Shown: positions 19,195 through 30,915, counted from the stretch's first letter. The stretch is 64,000 bases of DNA from Euglena gracilis (GCA_039621445.1 CP154956.1:68937649-69001648); one strand, 5' to 3'. The notes: generated by a model not told the origin, from the sequence alone. Program-made: numbers and translations.

Positions 19195-19550
19195 ATGACC
19201 CTCCCTATATGTCACCCCCCCCTAATTGTTGGTGGGGGTGGCGACAATTAGGGGGGTACCGGATTACCCATCCTATGGACAATACAATAGGGTAAATTGA
19301 GTACCCCCCCCCCCCAATTGTCACCCCCAATTGTTGCCAGGCGGGTCAAAAACGCTCCCTGGGGGTGCCATATAGGGGGGTCACATTACTATGTTATTAC
19401 CATGTATATTACCATATCACCATGCACCTGGTCCCCCCCCCCCCCGAGCTGTCCCCCCCCCCGCACTGTTCCCATTGGGCTGCAAAGGGTCCCGGGGACG
19501 GGAATAGCTCGGTGCGGGGGGGGGGCATGGTATCCATTTTATGTCCCTGA
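19195..19550. mobile_element. Cluster of C-tract foldback elements
   Basis: 19205-19255: (C)nTAATTGTTGG...CGACAATTA(G)n. 19302-19340: (C)nAATTGTCACC. 19435-19530: (C)nGAGCTGTCCC...GGGAATAGCTCGG(TGC)(G)n, ending in CATGGTATCC. All share C-run starts, G-run ends and nearby GTAC/CATG. Confidence 0.5.
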
Positions 19551-20270
19551 TCACCATCTTGATAGTCAACAATTTTTTCTGGAAAAAGCATTTTTCGTGA
19601 ATTTTTAGGTGGACAAGTTTGGTTTGGTACATTGCATGGGGGATGCGAAGTCATCTTGTACAATCAGTGTGCAGGTTCACAAAGACATTCCCACTAATTC
19701 CATTTGAATCTTTGCATCTGCTGTGAAATTTTAAGTTCCTTTGTTCAGATTGTTTTAGACAGGTTTCCCCCACAAAATTGTCCATGAGGGCCTAAATTTC
19801 TTGGGTCAGAGGGTCAACTATTCATGTCCCCGGGGGCCCTAACGGAGGACATCTCCAGCCGGGGGCCAACAAAAATGTCCGGCCGGGTCCAACAATTGTG
19901 TCTGTCAGCTGTAATTGAACATTTGGGTCCGAGGAATTTTTTTATGCGCCGATTTTTTTTGCCCTCTCTCTAAAGGAATTTTTGACCCCCCCTTATTTGA
20001 CCCCCCCCCGTATTTGAGCATTTGGGGGGTCCTTTGGCCCGTGGGCGTGCTCAAATAAAGGGGGGTGGTAAGTTTGGTGGAGGAAACATAACTGGTCATG
20101 GGTGCCATCCATTTTTCTGCTTCCATCACTTGAGAAAACAATTTTTGTACTTTTCATACACTTTCTCATGGTCAGATTTCAAAGGAAGTCCTCTTCAAGG
20201 AGGTCAAAATCCGCAATCGACGCAAAAACCACCAAATATTTCCCCCCACCCAAACTTTGGAGGTTGGGCA
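19551..20270. other. No gene seen; C-tract element at 19985-20065
   Basis: 19985-20065 has CCCCCCTTATTTGACC and TGCTCAAATAAAGGGGGG inverted ends. The remainder is unassigned. Confidence 0.4.
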
Positions 20271-20274
20271 GTAT

Positions 20275-20665
20275 GGGGGGGGGGCTGTGGACCCCCCAGT
20301 GAAGTTCATTGATGAACGTTCACCGGGGGTGGGGGGAGGGGGGTCTTTCGGCGGTGAAGTTCACCGGTGAATTTCACCATTTTTGATGGTTGGGGATGAA
20401 ATTTTGATGGGTGAAGTTTTGCTCCTTTTCCTCTCAAAATGGTCATTTTGAGGTTGATGGTTCATGGAATTTATCGAAATTTCCGAAAACTCGCCCAAAA
20501 TGTCATTTTGGCCATTTTTATTAAAAAAGTGCTCTTTTGGTGAACTTCACTGGTGAAGTTCACGGCTGGGTTAGGCAGGGGGGGAGGGGAGGTCTGGGAC
20601 CCCCCCGGTGAACTTTCAAACAGTGAACTTCACCCAGGGGGACGGGGGTCCAAAGTCCCAAAGTT
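20275..20665 (+). repeat. Family N, copy 1
   Basis: GAAGTTCACCGGTGAA palindromes at both ends, internal ATGGTTGGGGATGAAATTTT and TTTATCGAAATTTCCGAAAA, and the end TCCAAAGTCCCAAAGTTCAC. Copy 2 lies at 22262-22615 in the same orientation and order. Confidence 0.85.
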
Positions 20666-20837
20666 CACCACCTGATCTCCCTTTGGCCCAGGGGGGAGTT
20701 GATTGGGCTGATATTGTGAACCAAAATTTTTGAGGCTAAGCATTGCGGGGGCCTTTGGGGGGGGGGGGCGGGTGCCTTTGGTGCCGGTCGCCGCCCCCCA
20801 AAGTGCCCTTGACCTCAAGGCTATTCCTCGTTTTCAG

Positions 20838-20981
20838 GATCAGTGGGACGTCCCCAAAAAGTCACACTGTGGGTAAACAAACTGACTCATATGGACGACT
20901 TTATTGCGGGTCAGTGGGCCTATCCGAGAGGCGGCAACCAGCCAGAAATTTGGCCAGTGTGGTGCTGGGGGCAGGCCATTG
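20838..20981 (+). CDS. Candidate exon, Trp-rich, unidentified
   Basis: After a good acceptor (CGTTTTCAG) the frame reads 'KVTLWVNKLTHMDDFIAGQW' and on to 'PEIWPVWCWGQAI', up to a GTACAA donor. The next in-frame stop is 16 codons further. Composition (Trp-rich, no repeats) contrasts with its surroundings. I recognise no family. 21140-21240 ('LNVDEWTKVIYDDKMGVDVH') may be a second exon of the same gene. Confidence 0.35.
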
Positions 20982-21260
20982 GTACAAGTGGAAGAATCCT
21001 GGCGAACTAACAATAATTGGGAAGAAAAGCCCGCGGATAGACCCCGGCTCGGGCATCAATCCGGGACCCCAACCTGCAAACATGACAAACTTTCACCTCT
21101 TATTGCAGGTTTGTTATGTGCAACACATATGAATAATGAGGATTTATTTTTCCTTTTTTTGAGTGTCCAAAGCACTCTGAACGTCGACGAGTGGACAAAA
21201 GTAATCTATGATGACAAAATGGGTGTGGATGTGCACATTTGTTTTACATTTGTTTGTTCG

Positions 21261-21331
21261 CGCGCACGCACACACACACACATACACACGCATGCGTGCA
21301 CGCACGCACGCGCATGCACGCACGGAGCCCC
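21261..21331. repeat. (CA)n/(CGCA)n microsatellite
   Basis: Alternating CGCACGCACACACA and CGCATGCACGCACG units. Open frames here encode His/Thr runs and are not genes. Confidence 0.85.
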
Positions 21332-21429
21332 CCCCCCCCCCCCGTGCTGCCTAACCTCCAGGGTTCTGCAGACTATAAACTTTCATTTGGGTTTCACATC
21401 ATTTTCGTGGTTTTTCACAATTCCACAAC

Positions 21430-21640
21430 CCCCCCCCCCCTTATTTGATCCCCCCTTAATTGAGCATTTGGGTCTGGGGAAGAAATTCTTTTAGGGGAAG
21501 AAATTCTTTTAGGCGCCGAAGGCCCCGGAATTTTTTTGTGCTTTCTCAAAGCCGAATTTTCGACCCCCCCCTTAATTGGGCATTTGGGGGGTCCTTTAGG
21601 CCATAGGTGTGCTCACATAATGGGGAGGTTGTGGTAACTT
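21430..21640. mobile_element. C-tract foldback element (TTATTTGAT type)
   Basis: (C)nTTATTTGATCCCCCC, TTAATTGAGCATTTGGG and the inverse end GTGCTCACATAATGGGG. A GGCGCCGAAGGCCCCGG hairpin lies at about 21511. Related to 19985-20065. Confidence 0.45.
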
Positions 21641-22203
21641 AGCTTTCAATCATACAGGATGCCTCAGACCTGAGGTTTTCGAAATGGGTAATATCCCTTT
21701 ATTTCGCTGTATGCAAAATACTTTACTGATTTTTCGATATTTCTGGACCAGTACCCCCAAAATAGATGATAAAAAATATCCACAAGACAATGAATCTAGC
21801 GATGTGCTCCTTGGGGGTCCCCTCCTGGGGAAACCTGGTACAAAGCACCAGATTTTTTTTGAGTGACTTCAAAACGTGTCCCAAAATTGCCTTTTTTGGG
21901 TGCTTTTTTTTTAACAACAAAGCCCGGGGAAGAACGCTTTTGGTTCCAGAGGGGTCCTCCTCAAACTCCCCTTCCTCGGAAAAATATGGTCGCAACGTCT
22001 TGGGGCTTGAACCCTAAGAATGCTGTTTCCGATCAAGTGATTTGGTTACAGGGGTTACAGGGGTCTTCATGGCCCGTGTTTGAAGGCAACGATGGAAAAT
22101 TACTGCTGTCGCAACTCTGAGCCACCTAAACTCCGTCATTTCCTTGGGAGAATTTTTCAAGCCGTTCCAAGGATGGAGTGTGCACACATGCATTTTTTTT
22201 GCA

Positions 22204-22204
<1 letters not shown>
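21641..22204. other. No gene seen
   Basis: Unique-looking sequence. A frame at 21860-22015 reads 'TSKRVPKLPFLGAFFLTTKP' but has no splice support or domain. Confidence 0.35.

Positions 22205-22265
<61 letters not shown>
22205..22265. repeat. (GT)n microsatellite
   Basis: About 30 GT units ending at the start of family N copy 2. Confidence 0.95.
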
Positions 22266-22267
<2 letters not shown>

Positions 22268-22615
22268 CGGTGAACTTCATCGGGGGGGGGGAGGAGGGTC
22301 TTTCGGCGGTGAAGTTCACCGGTGAACTTCACCGTTTTTAATGGTTGGGGGTAAAATTTTGATGGGTGAAGTTTTTGCCCGTCATTTTGTGGTTGATGGT
22401 TCATGGAGTTTTATCGAAATTTCCGAAAATTTGCCCAAAATGTCATTTTGGCCATTTTTGGCCAAAAAAACGTACTCTTTTGGTGAACTTCACCAGTGAA
22501 GTTCACTCCGGGACCCCCCCCCCCCCGGTGAACTTTCAAACGGTGAACTTCACTCAGGGGGGGGGGAGCGAGGGTCCAAAGCCCCAAAGTTCACCACCTG
22601 ATCTCCCCTGGACTG
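22262..22615 (+). repeat. Family N, copy 2
   Basis: Same order as copy 1 (20275-20665). It abuts the (GT)n tract directly, so the microsatellite may have grown at the insertion boundary. Confidence 0.85.
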
Positions 22616-23040
22616 CAACTGCAGAAATTGTTATTGGCAATAGATGTGTGTGTGTGTGCGCGTGTGTTTCTTTTATGAACAATTCATTTTTGAAATTAAT
22701 TCGAGCGTTGATTCGCTGATTTGGACAGGATCCCTTGCCCACTCTTGGCTAACACCCCGACACATTCCCGGTGCAAGGTCTTTGGGTTGCAAACACTGAT
22801 GAATAATGGGGGGAAGACCCAAAGGAAATATTTTTTTTTGAATTTGGGAAAGACAGCAAAGTTCGGAAATTTACTAGGACAAAAAACAGCCCGACCAGGA
22901 AAAGCTTTGCAGCCTGCTGCAATTCCAGTTTTCTCATTTTGGAACTTCTAGCCTCAAATTGTCCAAAAGTCAGATGATCCGGGCACCTGAGCATTATCGA
23001 TGTGATTGGATTTCCGGGCCCCCAAAGTGAATAGCCCATA
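22616..23040. other. No gene seen
   Basis: A short (TG)n lies at 22645-22665. No supported exon. Confidence 0.4.
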
Positions 23041-23130
23041 GGTTAGGGGACGATCCCTAGTTTCTCCAGAGCCCTTGGGTTACCCGCAACTCCCCGCCAG
23101 TCCGGAGATATGGCCCGAGCAAAAAAGTTG
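23041..23130. repeat. Dispersed repeat, inverted relative of 28960-29065
   Basis: GGTTAGGGGACGATCCCTAG, TTTCTCCAGAGCC, GTTACCCGCAACTCCCCGCC and GGAGATATGGCCCGAGC appear as the reverse complement of 28965-29060. Confidence 0.8.
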
Positions 23131-23189
23131 TCTGCTGGCAGGGTCGAAGCTTGTGTTCTGTTCAGGTTTTTATGCACAATTTGTGGCTG

Positions 23190-23290
23190 AGCCTGGATTT
23201 CAGCCTGAAACCGGGTTCAGTAGGAGGGCCCCCTTTGGCCCCCCCCCCCCTGTTGAACCCGGGTTCAGGCTGAAATCTGGCGTCAGCCAC
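23190..23290. repeat. Foldback TTTCAGCCTGAA
   Basis: GGATTTCAGCCTGAAACCGG and CCGGGTTCAGGCTGAAATCT are inverted around C-run sequence. Confidence 0.65.
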
Positions 23291-23324
23291 AATTTGTTTA
23301 AAACCGTGTTCAGAGCCCGCCAAA

Positions 23325-23925
23325 TGCCTGCCCTGACATTCCTCACATCATTAGAGAAAAATACAAAACACATGAAAATCCGATGAAAAACGCCCCCCCC
23401 CCCCCTGAAATTTGTGCTGGCCACGGATGCTTGCCCTGAAAGTTCTGGCACCATCCGTGTGAACACACATTTTTCTTTTTCCCCCCCGCATCCTTGCTAT
23501 GGCAAAACGCATGGTGAACCTTGTGGAAGATCTGTAACCACCACCCCCTAAAACGGAACTGTTCCCTGCTCTTGCGGTGTACCAGGAAGATGTCAAGGAG
23601 CCAAAGGTTGACCCCCTTTGTGGCAATTTGCTGGTGAAAGGCAGAAAAATTTAGGCCCTAAGGGTAAAGAGCTTGCTGGTGTGGCCAACTGTTTGGAGTT
23701 CTCCAAACTTTGTGAACACATCAAAGCCGTCTTTTCCCTGTGTGTATTTGCTTCAATGCGTTGGCCAGCACACATAATGAAATACTGAATGCCTGCCCTG
23801 ACATTTGTGGCTGGCCACGGATGCCTGCCCTGAGATTCGTGGTTGGCCAGGATGTTTGCCTTGAAATTCGTGGTCGGCCACAAATGTCTACCCTGAAATC
23901 CGTGTTCATGACCACAAAAAGCAGG
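23325..23925. repeat. 32-bp tandem repeat (main array 23790-23925)
   Basis: Four units of CCTGCCCTGACATTTGTGGC + TGGCCACGGATG with substitutions, and isolated half-units at about 23325 and 23410. The minus-strand reading 'RHPWPATNVRAGI' is repeat-derived. Confidence 0.75.
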
Positions 23926-24029
23926 GCACACATTTAGCTGGGTTATTATAATTTTCTTTACTTATGTCTTTCCATGTTTGGAGAAGACAAGCTCTCTTTT
24001 GTTTCATTAGTACTACCCGGACCACGCCA

Positions 24030-24450
24030 TACCACCCCTCACACACCCTCTTGTACCCACCCCCTCTTGTGGTAAATTTAGTGGTAAATATGCATGTGGC
24101 CGGGGGGGGGGGGAGGTATCACCATGCCCCCCGGACCTTGTCCCATACAGGCTGCAGTGGGTCAGGGTCAGGCTTGTGCTTAGTCGGGTGCCTACCCCAT
24201 GGGGGGGGGATGCTAGGGGCAGGCACCCCATAGCACCCGATCCGACCCCCCCGGGGGGGGGGGGTAGGGTTTTGGGGGGTGCCTGCCCCTAGCAGGCACC
24301 CCCCTCCGACCCCGGCGCCGAAGGCACCGGAGGCCCGGAAAAGGCCATTTTCAATGAAAATTTTCTGGGTCCCCCCTGGACCCCTATCCCCCCCCCCCGG
24401 GGGGTGTGCCTGCTAGGGGCAGGCACCCTATAGCGCCCCCCCCTCCCCCC
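24030..24450. repeat. C/G-run element with CCTGCCCCTAGCAGGCACC repeats
   Basis: GGTGCCTGCCCCTAGCAGGC and its inverse occur four times around C/G runs and a CCGGCGCCGAAGGCACCGG hairpin at about 24311. Built like the other GGCGC-hairpin elements. Confidence 0.6.
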
Positions 24451-25714
24451 CCAGTTGGTAAGCACAAGCATGGTCAGGGTATGTGACAAGATGGGGGTTT
24501 GAAAATGCTGGCAAAAAAAGAAATTTTGGATGTGGAATGGCTTTGACCATTAAGGAACAACATGGGCAAACAACTTGGGATATTGAATTCTGGGCTCCTT
24601 TTGGGGCGAAAATTTGCCAATAATGGGTTGGTCCCCCCTCTCTCAGGTGGTCCCGAACCCCCCTCGAGTGGGGAGCAAAACCCTGGAAGGAGCTTTGCTT
24701 TCTTTTTATCTGTGCAAAAAGTGTTGAGGAAAGTTTTGGACCCAGAATTGACCCCCAAAAGGGGGTCATGGGAAGGTGGGTGCCCAAACCCCTCTGGCTC
24801 TTAAAAAACATCTGTTTGAGAGAGGGGAAATGGGTTGTGGTTATCCACATTTTTGACCATTTTTTTTGCATTTTTATGTGATTTTCAGAAAAATGTGCAT
24901 TTTGCGCATGTTTTGTGTTTGTTTTTTTGTGTGCATTTTGTGTGCATTTTGCAGAGTTTCTGTTGGTGCAAATAAATATACCATGACCCCCCGAGCTTTG
25001 GTACACTTTTTTTTATGAAGAACGTGAAGGGTCCCGGGGACGGGGGGGGGCATGGCATTTGACTGTTGTATTTTGTTGTTTTTTTTGTTTGAATTGTTGT
25101 TTGAATTGAATTGTTGTTTGTTTTCTGGCAGCTCTTTTTATTTTGCACTAATTTGGGTTCAAATTGGGGCATCATTGTCATTGGATGGTGGGCAGAGAGC
25201 AGCGTCTTTTTCCGGATTTCCCATTTTTTTTTGTGTTTTTGCCCATTTTTTTTTGCGCATTTTTGGGTATTTTCCCCCAAGGTTGGCCAAAATGCATCTC
25301 CAGTCCGAATACATGGCCCGAACTAAGTTTTTTTCATGTTTCCAAAACACCTCGGAAATGAAGCAAAATCAAAGGAAGTGTCCGGTGACCCAAACTGAAG
25401 CCCTTGGAACTCCCAATTTCCACTTGATACTCACAGTTTCCGGGATGTTTTGCCATAATTTTGGCAAAACAGCTTTGGCAGTTGGTACTTTTGCCCAAAA
25501 ATTTTTGACTTTTTTTAAAAATATTTGTGTATTTTTGCCATAATTTTGCACATTTTTGCCAAAAATTTTGAAACCTTTTTGAACCGTTTTGTGTAAGATT
25601 TGGGACTCCGTGGTCTGGCGGTTTTGGAGCTTTTTTTTCAAGTTTTTGAGACTCCAATTTTTTTTGTTCCCTTTTGCCTGTAGTGTGTTTTTTTTTGGAA
25701 TGGCTGTCCATCCA
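24451..25714. other. No gene seen; C-tract fragment 24982-25055 and an inverted T unit
   Basis: 24982-25055 has ACCATGACCCCCC...GGGGGGCATGG ends. 25300-25400 is part of a family T unit. T-rich low-complexity sequence (TTGTTTGAATTG, CATTTTTTTTTG) makes long artificial frames. Confidence 0.5.
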
Positions 25715-25835
25715 AACCCCGGCATAGCTGGCAGCTCGTTCAAATAAAAGATGTCTTTTCAAAAAAAATTGTTTTTAAAACAACAGCAAAGCAAAACACC
25801 GCTGAGGGTTGTGGGCAATTGTTTTTTTCACTCAA
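25715..25835 (+). repeat. Dispersed repeat 'GGCATAGCTGGCA', copy 2
   Basis: GGCATAGCTGGCAGCTCGTT, an A/T-rich core, then ACACCGCTGAGGGTTGTGGG, matching 5425-5560. Confidence 0.6.
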
Positions 25836-26584
25836 ACAAAGGACTCAGGATGGAGTCCTGGGGTCCGCTGGCAGGGCTAACTGGTGGAAAATTTTCAGTA
25901 TCCACTTGCTGAAAATGCCCATTTTTGGCAACAAAATCAGCCAAAAAGCACATCCCCCCCCCCACTTTGCACCCCCTCCCCCCTCCCCCAATAGACTGGC
26001 CAATTCCGGCAAGGCTGCAAAAGGGCTCAGAAACCTCCAAGAGCGTCCATTTTGAAAATTTTAAAAAAAATGAATAAGAAAAGTCATGACAAATACCACT
26101 ATGCACAAAAAAACGTCCAATTTTGCACAAAAAAGGGGTGGGGTCCTCGAGCCCCCCCCCCCAATTATCCCCCCCTCCCTCCACCCTTCAGGCACAAAAG
26201 CTGGCCACCCCGGGGAACACTTTGGGGGGTAATTTGCTTTCTGCGCCTTTGGTGTCGAAGGCAAATGGCCATTTTGAGGGGGTGAATTTGGCAAAATTTT
26301 TGGTGACTTGGGGGGGGACATTTCGAGGGGGGGTGAGGGTTCTTTCATGATCCATTTGCACCGGGTATGATCTGATTTGCATCCGCTGTGTTGCTCTGAA
26401 GAACCGCGGGGTTGCAGTGGTTTGTTCAGAGATCGCACATCCCGTGATTTTTTGTATTTAGAGAGCATTTGCAAAACGTCCCAAAATTTTTGACCACCAA
26501 GTTTGAAAGTTTTTACAACAGAATCTCAAAAAATCTAAGATTTTTGGCGAAAGGTCTCATGCGTTTTGGCAAAAGAACTCAAAA
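25836..26584. other. No gene seen
   Basis: C-run patches at 25955-25990 and 26150-26180. No domain or splice-bounded exon. Confidence 0.45.
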
Positions 26585-26982
26585 TTAACCCCCCCCCCCA
26601 AATATAAAGCCCCCCCTGGGGGGTTTGGTTTTGCTGCCCAAAAATAAAGCCCCCCCCCCCCCGGCATGGAGCCAGACGCTGATGTCATTCAGGAATTAGT
26701 CGAAAATTTTTGGGTGGATACAACATTTTTTTTTCACCAGAAATGCTCCATTTTGGATAAAAATTGCACATTTTTGCGAAAAAATAGGTGGTACACAACG
26801 AAAAATTGGTATGAAATTGGTATTTGGCTGCAATTGAAGGCCGCCGAAGGCCACAGAGGACACCCGAAGAAGTTTGATTTCCCTCCCCAAATATAAAGCC
26901 CCCCCCCCCTGAGGGTCTTGAAATCCCGTCCATGAAGCCGGGGAGGGGGCTTTATATTTGGGGGGGGGGTTATGTTAAAAGT
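26585..26982. mobile_element. C-tract foldback element (AAATATAAAGCC type)
   Basis: Starts AACCCCCCCCCCCAAATATAAAGCC and ends GGCTTTATATTTGGGGGGG(GGGTTA). Internal CCAAATATAAAGCCCC copies lie at about 26890 and 26640. The ends are complementary for about 25 bp. Confidence 0.6.
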
Positions 26983-26999
26983 GGTCAACAATTTTGGCA

Positions 27000-27365
27000 G
27001 GAGGTCCCAAAATTGTGTGTTAGGTGTAACAGTGTTTTGATTTCCTTGCAACTCCATGGCTGGCCCGAGTTATGGCCATTGTATGGAGGTTTCAGGGTTT
27101 CGCTCCCAATACTGTGCACCTTGGCCTGTTTCGATTTATCCGTTTTTGGACTATTTCGGGGTCAAAAAAACGCCCTGTGTTCATGTCCGCCAAATGCAGC
27201 GCAGATGCGGGGCCTCTGTTACAATGTACATTTTCTCAAGATATTTTTGCAAGATCAATGTTTTCCCCCAAAGTCCCACTTGGCTAAATGGAGTCGAAAC
27301 TGGAGGGGGGCTGGCTAATCCTTCCCAGTTTGGACCCCTTGCCGGCTGAATAACTCGGGCGTGGC
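27000..27365. repeat. Family T relatives
   Basis: 'GATTTCCTTGCAACTCCATGGCTGGCCCGAG', 'TCTCAAGATATTTTTG' and 'GGCTGAATAACTCGGGC' are diverged T-unit landmarks. Confidence 0.6.
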
Positions 27366-27494
27366 GTGGAGTTGGGGGTCAAACGAAGGAGATTCAGATT
27401 ACCGGATCCAGTCCATAGATTCATTTAGTAACACCTGTGTGCGCCATGGGTCAGATTTTGGCCTGGCGAAAGCAGTGTTTTCGACTGATTTTGA

Positions 27495-27615
27495 CTGGAT
27501 TTTGGGTGGGTGGGTCGGTGGGTGGGTGGTTGACCCGGGTCAACACGGCCCGGTCAACGCGGGGAGGGGTTGTGGGTGGGTGGGCTTTCAAAAAAGGTGG
27601 GTGGGTGGGTTTGGG
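27495..27615. repeat. GGTGGGT simple repeat
   Basis: Interrupted (GGTG)n/(GGGT)n. Confidence 0.8.
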
Positions 27616-27654
27616 CCTGGGGGAGGGGGGTTATGATCCAGTCGCTCACAATTT

Positions 27655-27775
27655 TAATTTTTTTCTGGGAATGGGTCCGGGATCATGGTGATAACCCATG
27701 ATTTTCATCACCGAACCAGGGACGGGGTGGGGAGGGGGTTTGTACCAGGGTGTGATGTAGAGCTGAGCTCTTTGG
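27655..27775 (+). repeat. Family G unit
   Basis: GGGTCCGGGATCATGGTGAT and AGCTGAGCTCTTTGGG in family order. Confidence 0.75.
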
Positions 27776-27789
27776 GAGATTTTTTTCTC

Positions 27790-28085
27790 TCGATTTTTTC
27801 GACTTTTTTGGCCCGGTTTTGACCCAAAGTCAATGCGTTGGCGGCCCAAAACGGGGCGCTGCCGGGTCGAAAGCCGCTCGTTTTCGGCTCAAAATCACTT
27901 TGTCCGGGTCCGGGGGGCCAAAAAACATGGTTTCGGGCAAAAAAAATTTTCAAAAATTTTCGACTTTTTGACCCAAAAATGGCTAAGTCCACCGCTCGGG
28001 GGGCGGGCCCCCCAGCCATGGGGCATGGGGGGTCCGGGTCGGAAAAATTTTTTTTCGCTCCAAAACACTTTTTTTGATGTTCTGA
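27790..28085 (+). repeat. Family M unit
   Basis: AAAGTCAATGCGTTGGCGGC, TCGAAAGCCGCTCGTTTTCG and GGGGGGCCAAAAAACATGGT. Confidence 0.8.
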
Positions 28086-28179
28086 AGTGAAAAAAAGTGT
28101 TTTTGAGCAAAAAAATTTTTTCAAAATTTTGGCGCCCGACCTGCCTCCCGACCCCCCCTCGCTCAGCCGCCCTCGGACC

Positions 28180-28930
28180 CCAGGGGTCCCCGAATACCCA
28201 AAACTGGCTCAAAATCGCGCAACCAGACCCCGACAACCTCAAAAAACGGTCAACCCCCCCCTAAACCTCATGATTGACCCCCTGGTTTGGGTCCCAACTC
28301 CTCGTCTAGCCCGAGATACGGCCAATTTACGGTTTCAGGCCCCGAAATGGCCAGAACTGGCAAAACTGGCCCAAAACCTCAAAACTGCCGTATCTCGGGC
28401 TAGGCGAGGAGTTGGCCCAAACCGCGCATACTGATCGATAGGGCCTTCCAAAGATGACAAATGAGGTCCCCCATCACTTTTCCTCAACTCCGCAGCGTTT
28501 TCGAGATATTTTGAATTTTCTGATTTTTTTGACCCCAGCCCGGCCGCCCTCGAACCCCCCCGCAGGGGCCCCCGAATACCCAAAAACCGGCCCAAAATCG
28601 CACAACCAGACCCCGGGAACCCCAAAAAACGGTCAACCCCCCCCCTAAACCTAATGATTGACCCCCTGGTTTGGGTCCCAACTCCTTGTCTCGCCCGAGA
28701 TACGGCCAAATTACGGTTTCGGGCCCTGAACACGCCCGAAATGGCCAAAGCTGGCAAAACTGGCCCAAAACCCCAAAACGGCCGTATCTCGGGCTAGGCG
28801 AGGAGTTGGCCCAAACCGCGCATACCGATCGATCAGGCGTCCCAAAGTTGTGGAATAACGTCCTCTTTACTTTTCCTCAACTCTGCAGCATTTTCGAGAT
28901 ATTTTGATTTTTTCAATTTTTTTGACCCCA
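28180..28930 (+). repeat. Family T variant, tandem pair with internal foldback
   Basis: 28180-28555 and 28560-28930 are direct copies about 380 bp apart. Each contains AACTCCT(C/T)GTCT(A/C)GCCCGAG and, about 90 bp on, its inverse CTCGGGCTAGGCGAGGAGTT, so each copy folds into a stem of about 28 bp. An inverted copy of the first half lies at 47260-47430. Confidence 0.85.
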
Positions 28931-30620
28931 AAATGACCCTGTAATTTTCCCGGGAAAAAAAACGGTGGAGAACTTTTTTTGCTCGGGCCATATCTCCGGA
29001 CTGGCGGGGAGTTGCGGGTAACGTGACGGCTCTGGAGAAACTAGGGATCCTCTCCTAACCGATAGATGCTGACCAAGGAATTCCTTAAGGACCACACCGG
29101 GGGCCCAATCCAAAAATGCCAAGAATGGCTATTTTGAGGGTTTTTTCCCCCAAAAATGGTCATTTTTTTTTGGAAAAAACCCTCAAAATAGCCATTTTTG
29201 GCATTTTTTGATTTTGACCCACTCCTGGGGACAAAATGAAAAAAACCGAAAACCAATGACTGATTTTTGGCAATTTTTATGTGATTGACCATTGTTAAAA
29301 AAAAAAGCCATATTTGACAAATGTTGCCAAAAATTGACAATTTGGGGAGGTTTTGGAGGCCATTTTCGGGGTGAATTTCGACCTACAAATTTTTGATTTA
29401 TATGTTTTAATTAGTCCCAAGCTCTGTATTTCCAAAAGTAACATGCTTGGTCGTCGGCAGCCTGGACCTGGCTGCGCCGGCAGGTGATTTTCGAGAAATT
29501 TTGGGGATTTTTTTTTAACCCCAGAAGGCGAAAATGGCAAGTTGGAGGCCTGCAACGTAAATTCGCCATACCTTGGGCACTGGGTGGTAGGGAAAAGTAC
29601 CATTAGATATGGCATTTTACAGGCAGCAATTTAGGTCTTCAGACGTATTGCTGGTTTTTTTTTTCGTTTCGAGATTTGGCATTTTGCGATTTTTGAATAA
29701 AAAAAAAAACGGCCCAAAATTGGCCAAAAAATGGCCATATCGCAGGCCAGGCTGAGAGTTACAGGAAAATCAAAATATGGTTGATAGGTCGCCATTTTAA
29801 TTTTGAGCCTGTGTCAAAGTCTGTGTTTTGAAACACAACCTTCGTCAAGTCAAAGCCCATATTTAGAAACACAGACTTCGGCCTCAATTTGTATTTCTAA
29901 AGGGTTTGGATGTTTTTTCTGATGTGTCGAATTTCGCACTTCTTTCTTGAAAAATTACCACATTGAAGCCAATGGGGACAAATTTTACTAAAGTTTCTGA
30001 AAAGTTGTAAAATCTGTCATTTTTGGTTATCATTTTTGGCAGTTTTGGCCACGAAAGTGTGCGTTAAGGGTTATGCAGGGGGAGGTGACAAATATGCCAC
30101 CTTGGGGGGAATGCTTTGTGGGGGGGGGGCAGGGCATTTGCATGATCATCAAAAATGCTTTGGCCTCACACCACAACAATGTTTTTTGGCATTGTCAAAA
30201 TGGTGAAAATTTGAATGTATCTATTACCTTGCAAGACGCCAAACACCTTTCTTGTGTCTCTGTGACAACCTTACGAGGCCAGTCCAGTAATGTGGCTGAA
30301 AAATCGAGATCGTCACTCTGTGTCTACTGGTGACTGACCTTCAAATTTACCCCTTGTTCGAAAGCTTGCTTCATTAACCGACAAGCGGTGACAGCAGAAC
30401 CCAGCGACGCTGCATTGCATTCTTATTTCTGATACCGTAGGCATACGCCACATGCATATGCAACAATAATGCAGTTTTTCATTTGGGCAGCACGTGCCGA
30501 GGTTGACACAGGTTGAAACACAGTTTTGACCAAAGCCACGTTGCTTTTAAAAATACAGGCTTAACTCACTCTGACCTGAGCCTGCGATTAAGGCCGTTCT
30601 TGATACAGGCATTTGACATT
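28931..30620. repeat. Diverged family T units and unassigned sequence
   Basis: T landmarks occur at 28970-29060, 29560-29640 and 29730-29800. 29100-29200 has a foldback CCTCAAAATAGCCATTTTT. A family H-like start is at 30345. 30073-30330 has an 86-codon frame without a recognisable domain. Confidence 0.5.
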
Positions 30621-30915
30621 CATTCTAAGGGCTTCATTTGACGATCCAGACATTTTGTTTCATTTTGTTGCATTTTCGAGATGTTTTGAAAATTGTGATC
30701 CCCCCAGGAAATGGACCAAAATGGTCAAAAAATTGGTCAAAAAATCGGTGCTGCGGATTACGGCCAAGCACCTATAGTCAAAATGGCCGAAAATGGCCGA
30801 AAATGGCCGAAAATGGCCGAAAATGAAATTTTGGACTCTATAGGTGGGGGTCCCGAAAATGGCCGAAAATGGCCGAAAATGGCCGAAAATGGCCGAAAAT
30901 GGCCGAAAATGAGAA
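30621..30915 (+). repeat. Family T unit with TGGCCGAAAA tandem repeat
   Basis: Two arrays of the 10-bp unit TGGCCGAAAA (30783-30823 and 30855-30912) follow a T unit. A longer array lies inverted-adjacent at 32876-32952. Confidence 0.9.
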
